Positions 9,416 through 21,672 of a stretch of DNA of 64,000 bases are shown in pieces. Every line of letters starts with the position of its first letter. The stretch's first letter is position 1. The position numbers and the translations under genes were made by a program. This DNA comes from Mermis nigrescens (taxonomy: Eukaryota; Nematoda; Enoplea; Mermithida; Mermithidae): NCBI GenBank assembly GCA_036768485.1, contig JAVLUZ010000154.1:7422512-7486511 (forward strand), written 5' to 3'. The notes beneath the pieces were generated by a model. It saw only the letters and a program-made list of their open reading frames with translations. It searched no databases and was not told the origin of the DNA.

Positions 9416-12267
9416 TTTTGGCTACAGTAATTGTCTAATGCGTTTTTATTGCGTACTTGTTATATCTTGCCGCTGCCGATTCAAAAAAGTATTGAAAGTC
9501 TCAAAAACATAACATTACTTTTTCATCATTCTCAATGGCTTTTCCTGTACCAAAAATTATAAATCAACTTATATTATTATTTCTTATTATTTCCCTTTTC
9601 TCTTCTTTTTCGTTCAGTTGCCATTCTCATTTCACTGTCCACCAACACAATCGTATTTTTGCTATTATGTAAAGCACCGAAGTGTCCCTTCTTGAAACTT
9701 TTCTCATATTATCAATGAAATTTTCCAAAAGGGGGAGGGGTGTAAGAGGGTGATCCCTTACGCACTCCTGTTGCAGGCTCAAAAAGTCGAGACCGTGCAT
9801 GTCACTTAAAGCACCCTACTGTTATCACAGCAGTTTTGGGCGCCTTGGCTCGGTCGAACAGATCACTTATTGCAAGGCATGCGACCCCCCTGCGGCCAAT
9901 CTGGTGCCGCATATATTGCAGGTGCTTTACAATAAATTACTTACTGTAACAGTACGCATACAACACGCATACATGTGGTGGACAGACTATTATTATTTCC
10001 AACTTATTATCAATTTCTATTCGACAATAATATAATTTAACAAAAAATACCAAAATATAACTTTTTTATATCAAAAATTCATCGGCAAGCTTCTTCCATC
10101 TTGTTACTGTAATTTTTTTGCATAATTAATGAGATTGTTGTGGCGAACGGGCGGAGCGATTGTTTTGATCGACGTTGTTTTCTAATTCATCATTTCGTGT
10201 GTCCATTGTCTTTTTGTCGCCAATATAATTGGAAAATCAATTGGATTCCAAATTTTTTACAAAATCGTGCTGAAGAATGATTCTTACATGCCGACTAGTC
10301 TCGGTGAACTATATCGCCTATTCAAGAAAATTTGGGATTCAGATGGCGCATTCGAGTTAGCATTAATTCGTCATTCGAGGACTTTTTCACAAAGTTTTAT
10401 TCTAGCAACAATGACTTACAAGTATATATAGGTGGGTAGTAGCTGCCTCATTCGGAGGCCCTTTAGGCAAAATCGCTAAAAATAGCACCAAAAATTCAGT
10501 TCTGGAGGTCAACAAATTTCGAAGAGTGTGGGTCCGCCGAATTCTCTAGGGTGTCCAGCCAGACCATAAATGCATATCGTGGCTGATCTGGGAGATCAGC
10601 CGATCTGGGAGGGGTTGGAAAGAATTGAGCTTTTTAGACCAAAATAGCCTCAAAAGCTAGTACGCATACTAGAAGTAGCTTTAAAAAAACGATATTCCAC
10701 AGTTTCTGTACAATTTCAAGCACTTTTAAAGAAAATGTTCAATTTTCATCCATTTTTGGCCTTCATTTTGCCTCATTGTTCCTGGAAAATTTGACATTTT
10801 TCAATTCTGGGTGTCTAGATCCTCAAAATCCCGTGTCTAGTTCTGGTTCAGACTACAAAGCACCTGTGTGTTCAGTAGTCGGATGCAGTCTTCTTGCTAG
10901 ACAATCGGAAAGGTCATACGCTATAAAATCTGATTATCTCCCGCATCATGTAGTATTTACGTTGCAAGACTTTCCAGTCACATCAAACTTTTATGTTCAG
11001 CGAATGAAACATACACTGTATAGTCTTCCTGCTAACAAATTCGAATTTTGATCCGCTATTGAATTTTCAAAATTTATTTTTATTTTTTGTGATTTCTTTT
11101 TATAATTAACATTATGATTATTACCAAATGCCATTATGGTTAGGCATATCATGCACAACGATACTTAAAATATACGAAGTATAAATCAATGGTCCTTCTT
11201 CATTTTACGGCTTGGACACGTAAAATTTTGCTAGTTTTTCCACTAAATTATGATTAAAAATACTGTAGCAGAGGATTAAAAAGCGGTCCGTTTAGACTTA
11301 TATAGCTTAAGCGAAGCGTAAAAGAATTAAAACGATCAATGAAACAATCATGGATGTTGCAATAAATATGTCGTGTTAAAAACTTTGTTAAAAAATTCTG
11401 AATTTTTTCTCTGAGCTCGCAAAAAACGCTCGAAAACACAATTATTTTTGCTTGTCTACTAGTAATTGTTAAGATACCTGACTTCAAAATTTTGATCCCC
11501 AAAATTCAGAAGGCCAGATAGGTGCCTGCACAATATGCAGGTATGATATAACATAGTGTATATCCATTTTTCGTGTCCGGAAAATTCATAACTGAAAATT
11601 CATCATTCAAATTTAATCGATGAGCAAAATTTTTTGTTTGGAAAATTTATCGTGAAAAATTCATTGTGGAAAGCTCATTGTGAGTAAATTTGTCATGAAA
11701 TAAAATTCATCGTGCAAAAAATGCATCATGAGGAAAGCTCATCCCTAACAGAATACAAGAATAACGATTATTTCGATCCATTTTTAAGACCTCACATGTA
11801 TTGAGAGGCACACGTGTGAAATAGCCTATCTCTAAAACAAAAGCTGAACGCAGTGATGGATTCCCTTGCATAAGTTGATTATGAAAAAATGCGAGAAAAC
11901 AGTGGAAAATTAGACAAATTGTCATTTTTTAATCCGATTGCAGCCCAACAAGGGGAGCAACCAAACGTTAAAAGCCCGAAGTTGGACGGGCTGAAACTTT
12001 GGCCGTTGTTCAGGTATGTTGATAAGTCTCTGATAGAAACTATACTTATAAGTAGGTACGTTTTCTGTAAAAAAAGGTTTATCATTGTCAGAATAGAACA
12101 AAATGGATTGAGGAAACAGAACTGAAAGTCAAAATAGGGGGCTAAGCATCGAAAATAATTTATTTACTGTTCAATTTTTCCATCGTTCAACGCCTCTTTG
12201 TCTTTTAATGCTGAAATAAATTTCTATATTGTTTGGGTGAGCATCGTTCCATAATCTCTTGACTTCA
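9416..12267. other. no gene recognised; diffuse repeats
   Basis: AT-rich sequence with short ORFs that show no motif or splice-site support. Around 10,440-10,830 there is a G-rich and phrase-repetitive stretch; its end (CATCCATTTTTGGCC) recurs near 47,760 and may be another old repeat. A degenerate AAATTCATCGTG array is listed separately. Confidence 0.5.
11578..11745. repeat. degenerate AAATTCATCGTG array, left
   Basis: Five or more imperfect copies of a ~12-20-bp unit around AAATTCATCGTG. The same unit occurs inverted (CACGATGAATTTT) at 13,520-13,590, on the other side of the 12,268-13,413 element, so the two could be arms of an older inverted-repeat element that the newer one entered. Confidence 0.6.
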
Positions 12268-13413
12268 GGGCCCGGTTGCTCGACTTCACCTTAATAAAGG
12301 CTAATCATTAAAAATTGACTTTTAATGGTCGGTCGGTTACTCGACTTCACCTTAACGCCAACGACTATTAAGATTCCTTTAACGGAACCAGTTAGGGTAA
12401 AACCTTGACTAATGGTTTCGTTAAGGTTCGTAAGAACCAGGTTGCTCGACTTGACCATTAATTAATGGTCGATCATTTCTTAAGGGAAGTTTAAGGGTAC
12501 GTTTAAAGAAACCATTAACAAAATAATTCAATGGCTGCGTCAAGGAAAATGTAATGGTAGCTTTAAGGTAAGCTAAATGGTTGCGTTAAGGGAAGTTGAA
12601 TAGTTATGTAAAGGTTCACAGGTAATTCACGAGAATTTTAATGTTTTGGTCAAATTAGATATAAAACTTTGAGAAACATAGTCATTGAAAATTCTAATTT
12701 TCTTTTATTTTACTCTTTTACCGCTTGACTTTTGGTGTTGGTTCGAATTCGTCTGATAATGGAGTGCAGTGACAGCGGTACACTCATTGAGGAAAATAAA
12801 TGAGGACGCTCGTTGGTCTGAGTTAACATAGTTGGTTGCTTGCGATGCTATGGAAATTGAAAAAGGAGAAATAAAAATAGGGAAATACAATTTTGATTTT
12901 AGCGCATTTCCGGCATCAGCTGAAGAAAATGAAGCGGCCAAATGAAAAAACTCGTTCTCGAATAAAATCTTAATTAAACTGTATTGTCATTAAAATGAAC
13001 CAAAGGACTTCATCTTTACTTTTCAAGTGTGAAATGTAATCATTGTGTTCATTAAGGTAGATCCCGACCTCCTTAAGAAATTTACCTTAGAAAACCATTA
13101 AGGTCGTTGAGGTTAAGCCCAGCAACCCAATTTACCTTAAAGAAACTATTAAACGCCTAATGGGAGCGTTAAGGCTTCAGTCGAGCAAACCGTTCTTAAA
13201 GTTGACATTAAAAAACTGATCTTTATTAATGGCTGCACTAAGATGGAGTCCAGCAACCGAAATTAACATCGACCTGAGTCGAGCAACCCAACTTTTTTAA
13301 TGGTCCCGTTAAGTTGGAAATCGGACTTAACGCGACCATCTAATGGTTGCCTTAAGGTGAACATTAAGGTTAAGGTGAACATTTATTAATGGTCGACTCG
13401 AGCAACTGGGCCC
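12268..13413. mobile_element. 1.15-kb terminal-inverted element with mirrored subterminal repeats
   Basis: The left end GGGCCCGGTTGCTCGACT is mirrored at the right end (inverted: GGGCCCAGTTGCTCGAGT). Inside the left third, GGTTGCTCGACTTCACC-like units recur near 12,276, 12,332 and 12,440, mixed with TTAAGG/TTAATGG words. The right third carries the inverted form (GAGTCGAGCAACC) near 13,185, 13,247, 13,275 and 13,395. The centre (about 12,600-13,060) is unique and has no coding frame. No clear target duplication is visible; the palindromic GGGCCC at both borders could itself be a 6-bp duplication or part of the termini. Non-autonomous, class unknown. Confidence 0.75.
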
Positions 13414-13519
13414 AGAAATTTGTAGCATATATGTAGATTACTTTATTTAAAAAACAATTTGGACGTTGCAATCGGAAATTTCAACGCCAATATCATTCCG
13501 TAATGGATTTCCCACAATG

Positions 13520-13590
13520 AGTATGTTCACGATGAATTTTCCACGATGAATTTTCTGACGATAAATTTTTTCCCGATGATTTTTCCGTAA
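13520..13590. repeat. degenerate CACGATGAATTTT array, right
   Basis: Three to four inverted copies of the unit found at 11,578-11,745. The remaining sequence from 13,414 to 14,098 shows nothing else I can support. Confidence 0.55.
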
Positions 13591-14106
13591 GTCTATTTTT
13601 TGGCTTACTACGTATAAAGGAATACACAAATTGGATATCGTTTCACAAAATGTCTCAATTTGTCCGCTGCTTCGAGCCGCAGATATCACTCTGTCTCCAT
13701 AACCCGGAGGCCACATTAGATTATAGGGCTTCACAGAGAAATTCTGAAATTTCTGAAATTCTAATTTTTTATTTGTGAAAATTATTGGTGTTGCTTTAAA
13801 AAGTTCTATGGGTTACTTCAGATTGAGTGAACAAATCAAAAGTGAAAAGTGTTCAGTTATTTATAGCCTCTCAAATTTCCTTCGCGCGAATTTCAAGACT
13901 AATCTTCCGCAACGCTCTCTACAACTGAAGTTATTCTTCACTGTAAAATTTACACAACACGTGAATGTAAAGAAAATGTAAAATCATATTCATAATACTA
14001 TTGTTGCGAACTTTACACAATTAGAGCAACTGAATATTGAAGTCGGAGAACGCCATAACTGCATATGACGCATAGTACATTTTTAGAATGGAGACCATGT
14101 CCTGAC

Positions 14107-14338
14107 CATACCTGGGCGTAGGGGGTTTGAGGGGTACGCACCCCACAGAAACCAGAATACCCCACAATTCAATTTTTTAAATTTTTTGTCGTTTTTTCGC
14201 AATCTTTTGATGTCAATGGATAGTGCTCGATGAGAAACATTTAAAAATGGTGTTTTTCGCCTTACCACTATTTTTAAGGCCTATTTTGACATTTGAAAAA
14301 TATTGCACCCCCTAGAATTTAGGTGCCGCCCAACTATG
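14107..14338 (+). mobile_element. hAT-type MITE, family 2, copy 1
   Basis: Best-preserved layout of the family: CATACCTGGGCGT, a G-rich then C-rich block, AGAATTCAATTTTT-like middle, TTTTTGATGYCAATGGATAGTG, GAGAAACRTYGAAAAATGGTG, and a C-rich end closing with GCCGCCCAACTATG. Termini are inverted (CATAC.TGGGC). Flanks GTCCTGAC (14,099-14,106) and GTGCTGAC (14,339-14,346) form an 8-bp duplication with one mismatch. No coding capacity. Confidence 0.8.
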
Positions 14339-14346
14339 GTGCTGAC

Positions 14347-15329
14347 TCATGACGGAGGAAGTTGGAAGAGAAAATGAGGCAGAAATGTGTTTTACCTGAA
14401 AGTATGATCTTCAAACCTCTAGAAATTGAAGTTTACACCTATATAAAGTCGATATTGATTGTAAAGAAATGCGCCCAAATGCGATTCAAATTTTACGTTT
14501 GAGCCTTTGAACGTTGAACATTTTGATGCAGATATTCTGTCCTGATTCGAAACCGAAGAAGTTGGCGGTATACTCTTTACACTACGCCTCGATAACCAAT
14601 AAACTTTTATTAAAACTTAGAAAGTTACTTCTAAATACACATACGTTCTACAACTTCATTCATGCTATGAATTGCACTCAAACCTCTATACTGAGTTAGT
14701 TATTCGATGGACGATAACAGCCTTAAAACGCCCTACATTTATAAGTTATGCAAAAGCTTTACACCTCTATTAAAAGCAAAGCAAATAATATAATGTGTAT
14801 CACCAAAAACATTCGCAGCTAATTTTTTTATTATTTATTTTTTTGAATAACCGCACCTCCTACATAGATACATCTGTGTCGTTACAGCTGTATGGGGTAC
14901 TCATACTTTAGGGTCCTGTAGCTAAGCACTGGCGAACTATTTGTGATACGCTTATACGAAGTTCACATTTCTACCATTGCCGGGATATGAATGAGTTACA
15001 ATAGATTAGAAGAAGTTAGAAGCATTCACAATCTTGAGGGAGGAGGTAAAGTGGTGAAGGCCTTCTACTCTCCTCAGGAAAGTTTTTAACTCCATGAATT
15101 TTTCCAACCCATCCCGAGAATCACGATTTTTCAAAAAAAATTAGATAAAGCTGCTGCTTTAAGCGGTCTTTTGGCACAAGAATTCCAAAACTTCGGTACT
15201 TCGCGCCTTAAACTTATTGACCGTATTTTGTCAAATACCTTTTTTGAAAATTTTTTAAAAGCACGGAAAATGTTACAATATTTGACGCCACAAGCCGAGA
15301 CTATTTATAGCATAGCCGGTCTGGGAAGG
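14347..15329. other. no gene recognised
   Basis: AT-rich spacer. Short frames here show no conserved motif or splice support. Confidence 0.4.
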
Positions 15330-15337
15330 GTCAGAGC

Positions 15338-15604
15338 CAAACATGAGCGTGGGGGGCGGGGTTTGGGGAAGTTTGCACCCCCAAAAGTTGAAATACCCCC
15401 TACCCCCAGAAATCAAGATACCCCCCCAGAATTCAGTTTTTGAAATTTTTGTTGTTGCTTTTTTAGCGATTTTTTGATGCCATTGGATAGTATTCGATGA
15501 GAAACGTCGAAAAATGGTGTTTTTTTCGCCATACAACCACTTTTCAGAACATTTTTTGACCTTTGAAAATCCCCCCCCCAGAATTTCGGTGCTGCCCACC
15601 TATG
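15338..15604 (+). mobile_element. hAT-type MITE, family 2, copy 2
   Basis: Plus-oriented copy flanked by GTCAGAGC (15,330-15,337) and GTCACAGC (15,605-15,612), an 8-bp duplication with one mismatch. Its right-hand duplication is also the left-hand duplication of the next, inverted copy. Confidence 0.8.
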
Positions 15605-15612
15605 GTCACAGC

Positions 15613-15853
15613 CATAGGTGAACAGCACCAAAATTGTAAGGGTAGGGGTGCCAAATTATGAGGCGAAAAAAATTGTCTTAAGAATAATTGTAAAGCGAAA
15701 AAACGCCATTTTTAAACGTTTCTCATTGAGCACTATCCATTGGCATCAAAAAAATCGCGATAAAAAAAAATCAAAAAAATGAATTCGGTTCAGGGGAGGG
15801 TATTCGGCTTCTAGGGGGAGCATACCCTCCTACCCCCTTCAATCCCACGTGCG
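15613..15853 (-). mobile_element. hAT-type MITE, family 2, copy 3 (inverted)
   Basis: Minus-oriented copy with a perfect 8-bp duplication GTCACAGC at 15,605-15,612 and 15,854-15,861. Together with copy 2 it makes a back-to-back inverted pair of about 520 bp that can fold into a hairpin. It evidently landed exactly in the target duplication of copy 2. Confidence 0.85.
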
Positions 15854-16782
15854 GTCACAGCTGAGAGGTTAAAGCTCAAATAGCCTGAAAAACTAGTAAA
15901 AAGTCAATATTCTAAATAGTCTAAAAGCTAAGTTAATGGAGTTTCTGGTCAAATTAGACTTCCAAAATGACAGCATTATGCGAATGTGGCGGCTTCCACA
16001 TGGCCATATTCGATGATCAAAATTCTTCACAAAATCAGGCAAGTAAGTAATCATTTGGAAGAGCTTTTAGTGGGCTTTACAACATTTGTTTAAGCATTGA
16101 TTAATATAAGACGTGGAACCAGTAAACGCATACTCTATGTAGACGGCCGTATAGGAAAAAAATTAAATTGAGATATAATAGGACGAACTAAGCGCAAAAA
16201 TATCTAACTTTTTTGTTATTTTTAAATATAAAATAAAACTTGTATACTGTAGTAGCCGTGAAAAGTTTGAACAGTTTTTAGATCATAGCACACTGTAGGC
16301 ATGTGTTAGCACTTTTTTGGCAAATTCTTTTATTTTTAAGTTAACTATCGAAAATATTCCATTTTATTGAGACTTTTCCAGTTGTTCTTGCCTTAATCAA
16401 AAAATAGGCCATTTCATTGAACTGGACTATTCGATAGTTATGAGGAGCTGTATGTTTTGGCCTACATTTACACTGTAGATACATGATATCAAATAACTTG
16501 CATTGACTTTTCGGAAAGCCCAATGAATTGAAATTATTTTTTCTTCTTACTTTTTCATGAGCGGATTGAAAGTCAACGGGGGACTAAGTCCATAAAACGA
16601 ACTGCTTTCTAGCAAAATATGAGATACATCTTTTAAATCCTCATGATTCAGTTTGCAATCACACTACGAAATTCAGATTATTAATTAGGTTGCGAATCAC
16701 AATTCAATCTGCTCTGCATAGTTTGAAAACGGTGTAGTCCCAACACTGCCACCGTCCTAACACTGCCACCGCGAGTCCAAAC

Positions 16783-17031
16783 CACACATGGGCGTGGTGG
16801 GGGGGGGGGGGTTGGGGGTTCTGCACTCCTTCAGAAGTAGAAATATCCCCCCAGAATTCAAATTTTAAAAATTTTTCTTGCTTTTTTAGCGATTTTTTGA
16901 TGCCATTGGATTGTGCTCGATGAGAAACGTCGAAAAATGGTGTTTTTTCGCCATATGACCACTTTTAAGACCATTTTTTGACCTTTGAAAATTTTTTCAC
17001 CCCCCACCAGAATTTCGGTCGCCCAACTTAT
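16783..17031 (+). mobile_element. hAT-type MITE, family 2, copy 4
   Basis: Plus-oriented copy starting CACACATGGGCGTGG followed by a long G run and ending GCCCAACTTA. Target duplication not recognisable, so the ends are approximate. Confidence 0.7.
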
Positions 17032-17936
17032 CTAGCCTCCGTAAAACCGCCAGCCGAGATGTGGCGTTTTTGATTGCCCGTAAAGCGCGTGGAATACGAA
17101 ATAACGTTACAAGTAGGTACGCGCTATGGCAGGCTGTAAGTGTACGTACTGATGTTATGTAGGTTAAAGGCCATAAAACGTCCCGAACAAGGTCAACTGT
17201 GCTTTACGCGCTATTGCAGGCAGTGCAAAGAGCAACATAGGCTAATATCAGGCATACGTCACACGTAGGAACACATTAACCCAAACATTAGCCATGATGT
17301 AGTTACAGTAGGTAGGTACTAGGTATGTACGTGTACGTACTCATGTAGCTTAAAAGGCCCTAAAACGCCCCGAACAAGGTCAACCATCATTAAGCATATT
17401 GATATGTAAGCGAGAATGCGTATAAGTACAGCCGTTTTAGAGTTAGCTCGAAAATGTTGCACCGCATCGATCACTAAATAAATCATAGGTAGCGCGTTAG
17501 CGCGTACCTATAATATACTTGGGTACCCCCAACATATGTCCCCCCCTCACAGCTATAACAGCACATATCTGAGAGGTGCGGTTTTTTTTAAAGGTAGATA
17601 ATAAAAAAACTTAGTGCCCCCATTTTTTTCTTGTTTACACTCAATACCAAGCGCGTCGTGAGTGTGTAAAGTGTGAACCTAAAATTCAAATAATTTGCGG
17701 AGGGCCAATTTTTTTAAAAATGTTTTCCCTAATTAGTAGGTTACGAATCTGGTCTTAAAATTTCTTTACCCTCATTGGTTGTTGCACAGGAGTGTAAACT
17801 AGACGGTTTTTTACAGTTTTCGTGTGCAAGAGCATATCTAACTCAGTTTGACATTCTATGCTGTCTGATTGGTTTCAAAAGGTAGACGGTTAAAAAATCT
17901 AGGTGAGACTTTTTTTAATTTTTCTTAAAAAGTAAA
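17032..17936. other. no gene; short repeated phrases
   Basis: The phrase AARGCCMTAAAACGYCCCGAACAAGG with GTCAAC occurs at about 17,165 and 17,349, each followed by different sequence, and GTAGGTAC/GTACGTAC words are frequent. Nothing coding is visible. Confidence 0.4.
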
Positions 17937-17953
17937 NNNNNNNNNNNNNNNNN
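17937..17953. other. assembly gap (17 N)
   Basis: Unresolved bases directly before an ATT microsatellite; the true length of the repeat here is unknown. Confidence 0.99.
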
Positions 17954-17988
<35 letters not shown>

Positions 17989-18045
17989 TATTATTATTAT
18001 TATTATGATTATTATTATTAATAATAATATTATTATTATTATTTT
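17954..18045. repeat. (ATT)n microsatellite
   Basis: About 30 units of ATT with a few interruptions, changing phase near 18,020, adjacent to the gap. Confidence 0.95.
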
Positions 18046-18119
18046 ATTTTTATTTTATTCTATTTTTTAAAATATTTTTCCATCTATATTTTCCTTCCTA
18101 TTATATATTAGAGCCTGGA

Positions 18120-18450
18120 TCAGGAGTATAAATCGGCGATATTACCAACATCGCTGACACTTTTATAAGGGTAAGAAATATTCCAAGTATCCCAATTTTC
18201 AGTCAGCGATATCACCAACTTTCCCTATACTTCTTATCCATTCAGCCGATTCTAACGATTCCTCCAATTTTTAGCCAGCAATATCATTGACTTTCCCTTC
18301 ATCAGCATAATCGCCAATTCTTATGACTTGCTGGTGTTTTGGCAATATCGCAAACTTAAACGATTTTAGTCGGCAATATTGCTGACTAAAAGTGTAAAAA
18401 TAGGAACCCATCCAATATTCTTACGATATCGCTAATTTTTAGTGCAGGGT
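18120..18450. repeat. degenerate ATATCGCCAATTTTTAGTC repeat
   Basis: A loose ~40-bp unit with CGATATCACCAACTTTCCC, CCAATTTTTAGTCGGC and similar words recurs many times. Related sequence is at 18,860-19,020 and briefly near 19,075. It appears as an old, diverged tandem array. Confidence 0.6.
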
Positions 18451-18859
18451 CAATACAGATACGCTGGTCAAGGTGTTTATATTGTATAAAAGAAATGTGA
18501 TGATTTATTTTTAGCAGTGCTTTTGCCGAAAAACTATGCATATGTACGAGTATTAACAGTTTCGGAAATACCACAAATTTTAATTATCTGATACTGAATT
18601 TATTTCTACACTTGCATGGTGACGTAATGCTTTCTTAAATTATTTTTGGGAAAAATTTAGTTTCCTGCTCTAATTTTGACACAAAAAAATGATGATAAAA
18701 TTTAACATGAAATTCTGCTCTTAAAAAAAGATTTAAATGAATGATAATTTTAAATGTGTGAAACTTGTTTTAAACGACATACATAAACCAAAAAATTAAA
18801 AAACCTTTGTTGGATATGCAAAAGCATTTTGGAACTAATGCGTAGTACCTACCTACCGT

Positions 18860-19020
18860 GCCAATTGATTTGCGAGTGCGACATTGCCAATTTTTCCAAC
18901 TTTCCCAATTTTAGTCGGCAATACTGCCGATTTTTCCGACTTTCCAGATTTTTTATTGACAAAATCGCCAATTTTCCTAATTTTTCCCATTTTTATCAGC
19001 AATTTCGCCGACTTGTTGGT
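18860..19020. repeat. degenerate ATATCGCCAATTTTTAGTC repeat, second block
   Basis: Same unit as 18,120-18,450 (AATTTTAGTCGGCAATACTGCCG and variants). Sequence from here to 19,960 holds no recognisable gene. Confidence 0.55.
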
Positions 19021-19964
19021 TGCTAACAAAATTCGAAAATAAAGCCGTCTTTTCTGTCTTAAACGGGCTATCGGTATTTGAATATCGCTAATTTTAAAAA
19101 CGAATTACAAGCATCACATTCTTAATAAATTTTTGTATTCTTCAAATATTCTGGAAGAGAATTTTGTGCTGAAGCTAAAAATGAAGTTTAATGCCCACTG
19201 GCATTAGTATCAAGATCTAAAAAACGAAATTAAAGATTATTCACAATAAGGCTAACAAATGCAAGCATTAATGTAAAAGGACTTTGTTATTTCCATATTT
19301 CGAAAGCGTATTCTAGCGGTAATGATCCGATTTCACACTATAATTTTTTGTCGCAAAAACGTGAATCTAGTGAATCTAGTCGGCCAGATGCGACGATCGG
19401 TGTTTTGGGATGATAAGTGAAATGAAATTTCAAAAATCCGGTCGGCTAATGCAGTAAATAACCAAGTAACACACGCTCAGCAATATTTCTGAGGTTTTTC
19501 ATCACAACAGTAGTACCTTAAAGTTGTTGGACATCGTGGCACTTACATGTCCAATTTTAATCAGATCTTTTCATTAAATTGAGAAAAATCAAAACTAGTG
19601 TAATTTTCAATGTCAGACTCGCTCCAAACTTTAAAACTTAATAGAAAATAAGCAAGAAATATGCATTCATAGAAACGACTGAGAAAATATCGTTTTCATA
19701 ATTTTGGCATAAAATTCAAGAAATAATCAAAAATGCAATAGATCTGCCGCCACAGACTTAGTAAATAGCGATTTTCTGAATGTGAACATGATTTGACGGA
19801 CATTATACTTAATGCAGTATTTAATCCTACTACGCGAAACGCGGAAAATCAAAATTTTCGGTCGCGCTAAAGTATTTTTGGAGGTTTTGCGCACAGTGCA
19901 AAGAGGCCCGTGCACAAAAACACTGGAAGTATATAAAATTCAGTCATTCCTATACATTTGACGA

Positions 19965-20290
19965 TCCAAAATTTTGGGTAGGGTTCTGGCCATTTTTAGG
20001 GGGGGGTGGGTAAATTACCACTAATCCGATAATTTTTGGCGAAAAAAGACCAGAAAACACCTAAAAACGGCCACAAATTCAATTTTTTTCCAGAAATCGG
20101 GGGGAAGGGGCAGGGGATCGAACATTTCCTGGCCTTGGGTGAGAAAACCAGCTGTCCCCAATTCCCCTAAAGCCAGAAAATTTTGAGCCCCTCCGATTTT
20201 TGAGAAAAATTGAATTTTCGACCGTTTTTAGGTTTTTTTGGCCGATAATTGAAGGTCACCTACCCCTCTCCTCCCACAAGCCGTTACATG
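19965..20290. repeat. foldback (inverted repeat) element, ~325 bp
   Basis: The left arm contains AAACACCTAAAAACGGCC and AAATTCAATTTTT; the right arm has the reverse complement (GACCGTTTTTAGGTTTTTTTGG, AAAAATTGAATTTTCG), with C/G-rich blocks toward both ends. Arms are roughly 100-130 bp and imperfect. No target duplication recognised. Confidence 0.65.
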
Positions 20291-20648
20291 TATGGTGGAG
20301 GGGACCATCCTATTCCCTCTTATTTGTTTGGCCTGGTCCGTATTAAGAGGGGGCAGGGGGGCCGCCCCCGGAAATAGAAAATAATTTTCTAAAAACATTG
20401 GGGTCCACTAAAGGGCAAAATGAGAAATGCTCGAAGTAGGTCTTCAACACCACCAAACGGGTTATCAGAGTGCTTTCAGTTAGTAAACTCAAAATTTTCC
20501 GGCGATTCGCGCCGGACTTACTCTTAATCTATATTTGGCCGCCCAAAACCGCCCAAATTTGAGTTAGACATGTAGAACATATCAAATTTTTCGGCGCTCC
20601 GTACTGAATGATTTATTTTCTGTATTCTTTTTTCTGTAAATCACATAG

Positions 20649-20714
20649 GTTAAGGACAAAGACAGAAGCAAAGAAATCATTCGTCGATTGAATGATGAGA
20701 AACCAGTTGCTTAG
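20649..20714 (+). CDS. possible terminal coding exon (weak)
   Basis: A pyrimidine-rich 3' splice site (TTCTTTTTTCTGTAAATCACATAG) is followed by 21 charged codons (KDKDRSKEIIRRLNDEKP...) and a TAG. The composition is protein-like, but it is short and opposite in strand to the better exon 230 bp away, so it may be chance. Confidence 0.2.
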   Translation, partial: VKDKDRSKEIIRRLNDEKPVA

Positions 20715-20945
20715 ATTATTCAAACGATAGACTTGTGTAATATGAGTATGGAATAGAATGAAAATTTTTGAAATTTCTCTTAAGCATTCTATAGAGCTCA
20801 TCGAGATACGCTCAAAAATGCCTTTATTCTTGCCCATCACCCAATCAATGGTTAACGAGACATCTGAGCTCAAGATTTTAAACAATTACAAAACATGAAG
20901 TATTAACATGACAGGAAAACGGGATGTAATAATGGCTACACATAC

Positions 20946-21072
20946 CGAATAAAGCTTCAAGTTCTTTAGTGAGCTCGGCTATGAAAGCATTGGCCTCCGT
21001 AAGCTCATCGACTAGTTTGCACCTTTCAAGAAGACAGGAATCATATTTGTTCTGTACGATCGACACTTCGAT
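20946..21072 (-). CDS. internal coding exon of a coiled-coil protein
   Basis: A 127-nt open exon with a strong 3' splice site on its upstream side (CTTGTTTTCTTATAG, at 21,073-21,087) and a consensus 5' splice site after it (TTCG|GTATGT, at 20,945). Acceptor phase 0, donor phase 1. It encodes about 42 residues, rich in Leu/Glu with heptad-like spacing (LVDELTEANAFIAELTKELEAL), typical of coiled coil. I do not recognise the protein. The next exon upstream would lie beyond the foldback element at 21,243-23,341, which would then sit in an intron. No partner exon was identified. Confidence 0.55.
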
Positions 21073-21587
21073 CTATAAGAAAACAAGTTTTTTATAGAAA
21101 AAACTTAACATTGAAGAAAAAGTATATTCAATAACAATATATTCATCAAACCGCAATACAAGATTTATCCAGCTTGCGTATTTAATTTCGATATCTTCAA
21201 CGAATCAGACAAAATTCTTGTATGCCTGCCCGCTAGAATTTAGATTGTGTCCGGGTGACCGACAGTCCCGGGTAGCTGACAGTCCCGGGTGACCTACAAA
21301 TGGTTTTAAAGATATATCTGTCGATGAAAAAATTCCCGTCTGGCTGAGAACCCCTGGTGGCCGGCTGTACCGGATGGCCGACAGACCCGGGTGACCGACA
21401 AGTGGTATAATAAGTTTGTCATAAAAATTCTTGATTTCGGAATTAATGCCTTTTCAAGTAGGTACCTATTTATGCACATAAATAGTTTTACCAATGCGAT
21501 AACATTGCTCATACTAATTCATAGCAAATTTAAAACATGCAGGATTTTGTAAAAAAGGTCTACTATTCACAATGCGTAATATTTTAG

Positions 21588-21672
21588 TGCTATCCTACTT
21601 AAACTTATTGTGGCTATCCTACTTAAACTTATTGTTTAGTGCAATCCTACTTAAACTTATTTAGTGCTATCC
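21588..21672. repeat. GTGCTATCCTACTTAAACTTATT tandem repeat
   Basis: About four units of 23-27 bp inside element A; further units follow at 22,481-22,512 and 22,771-22,828, so one array was split by two insertions. A single unit is present in element B near 26,957. Confidence 0.85.

Noticed and set aside
10138..10160. TGTGGCGAACGGGCGGAG as a primer-binding site of another LTR element
   Set aside because: It resembles the site at 62,150, but no LTR end (ACA) precedes it and no gag follows.
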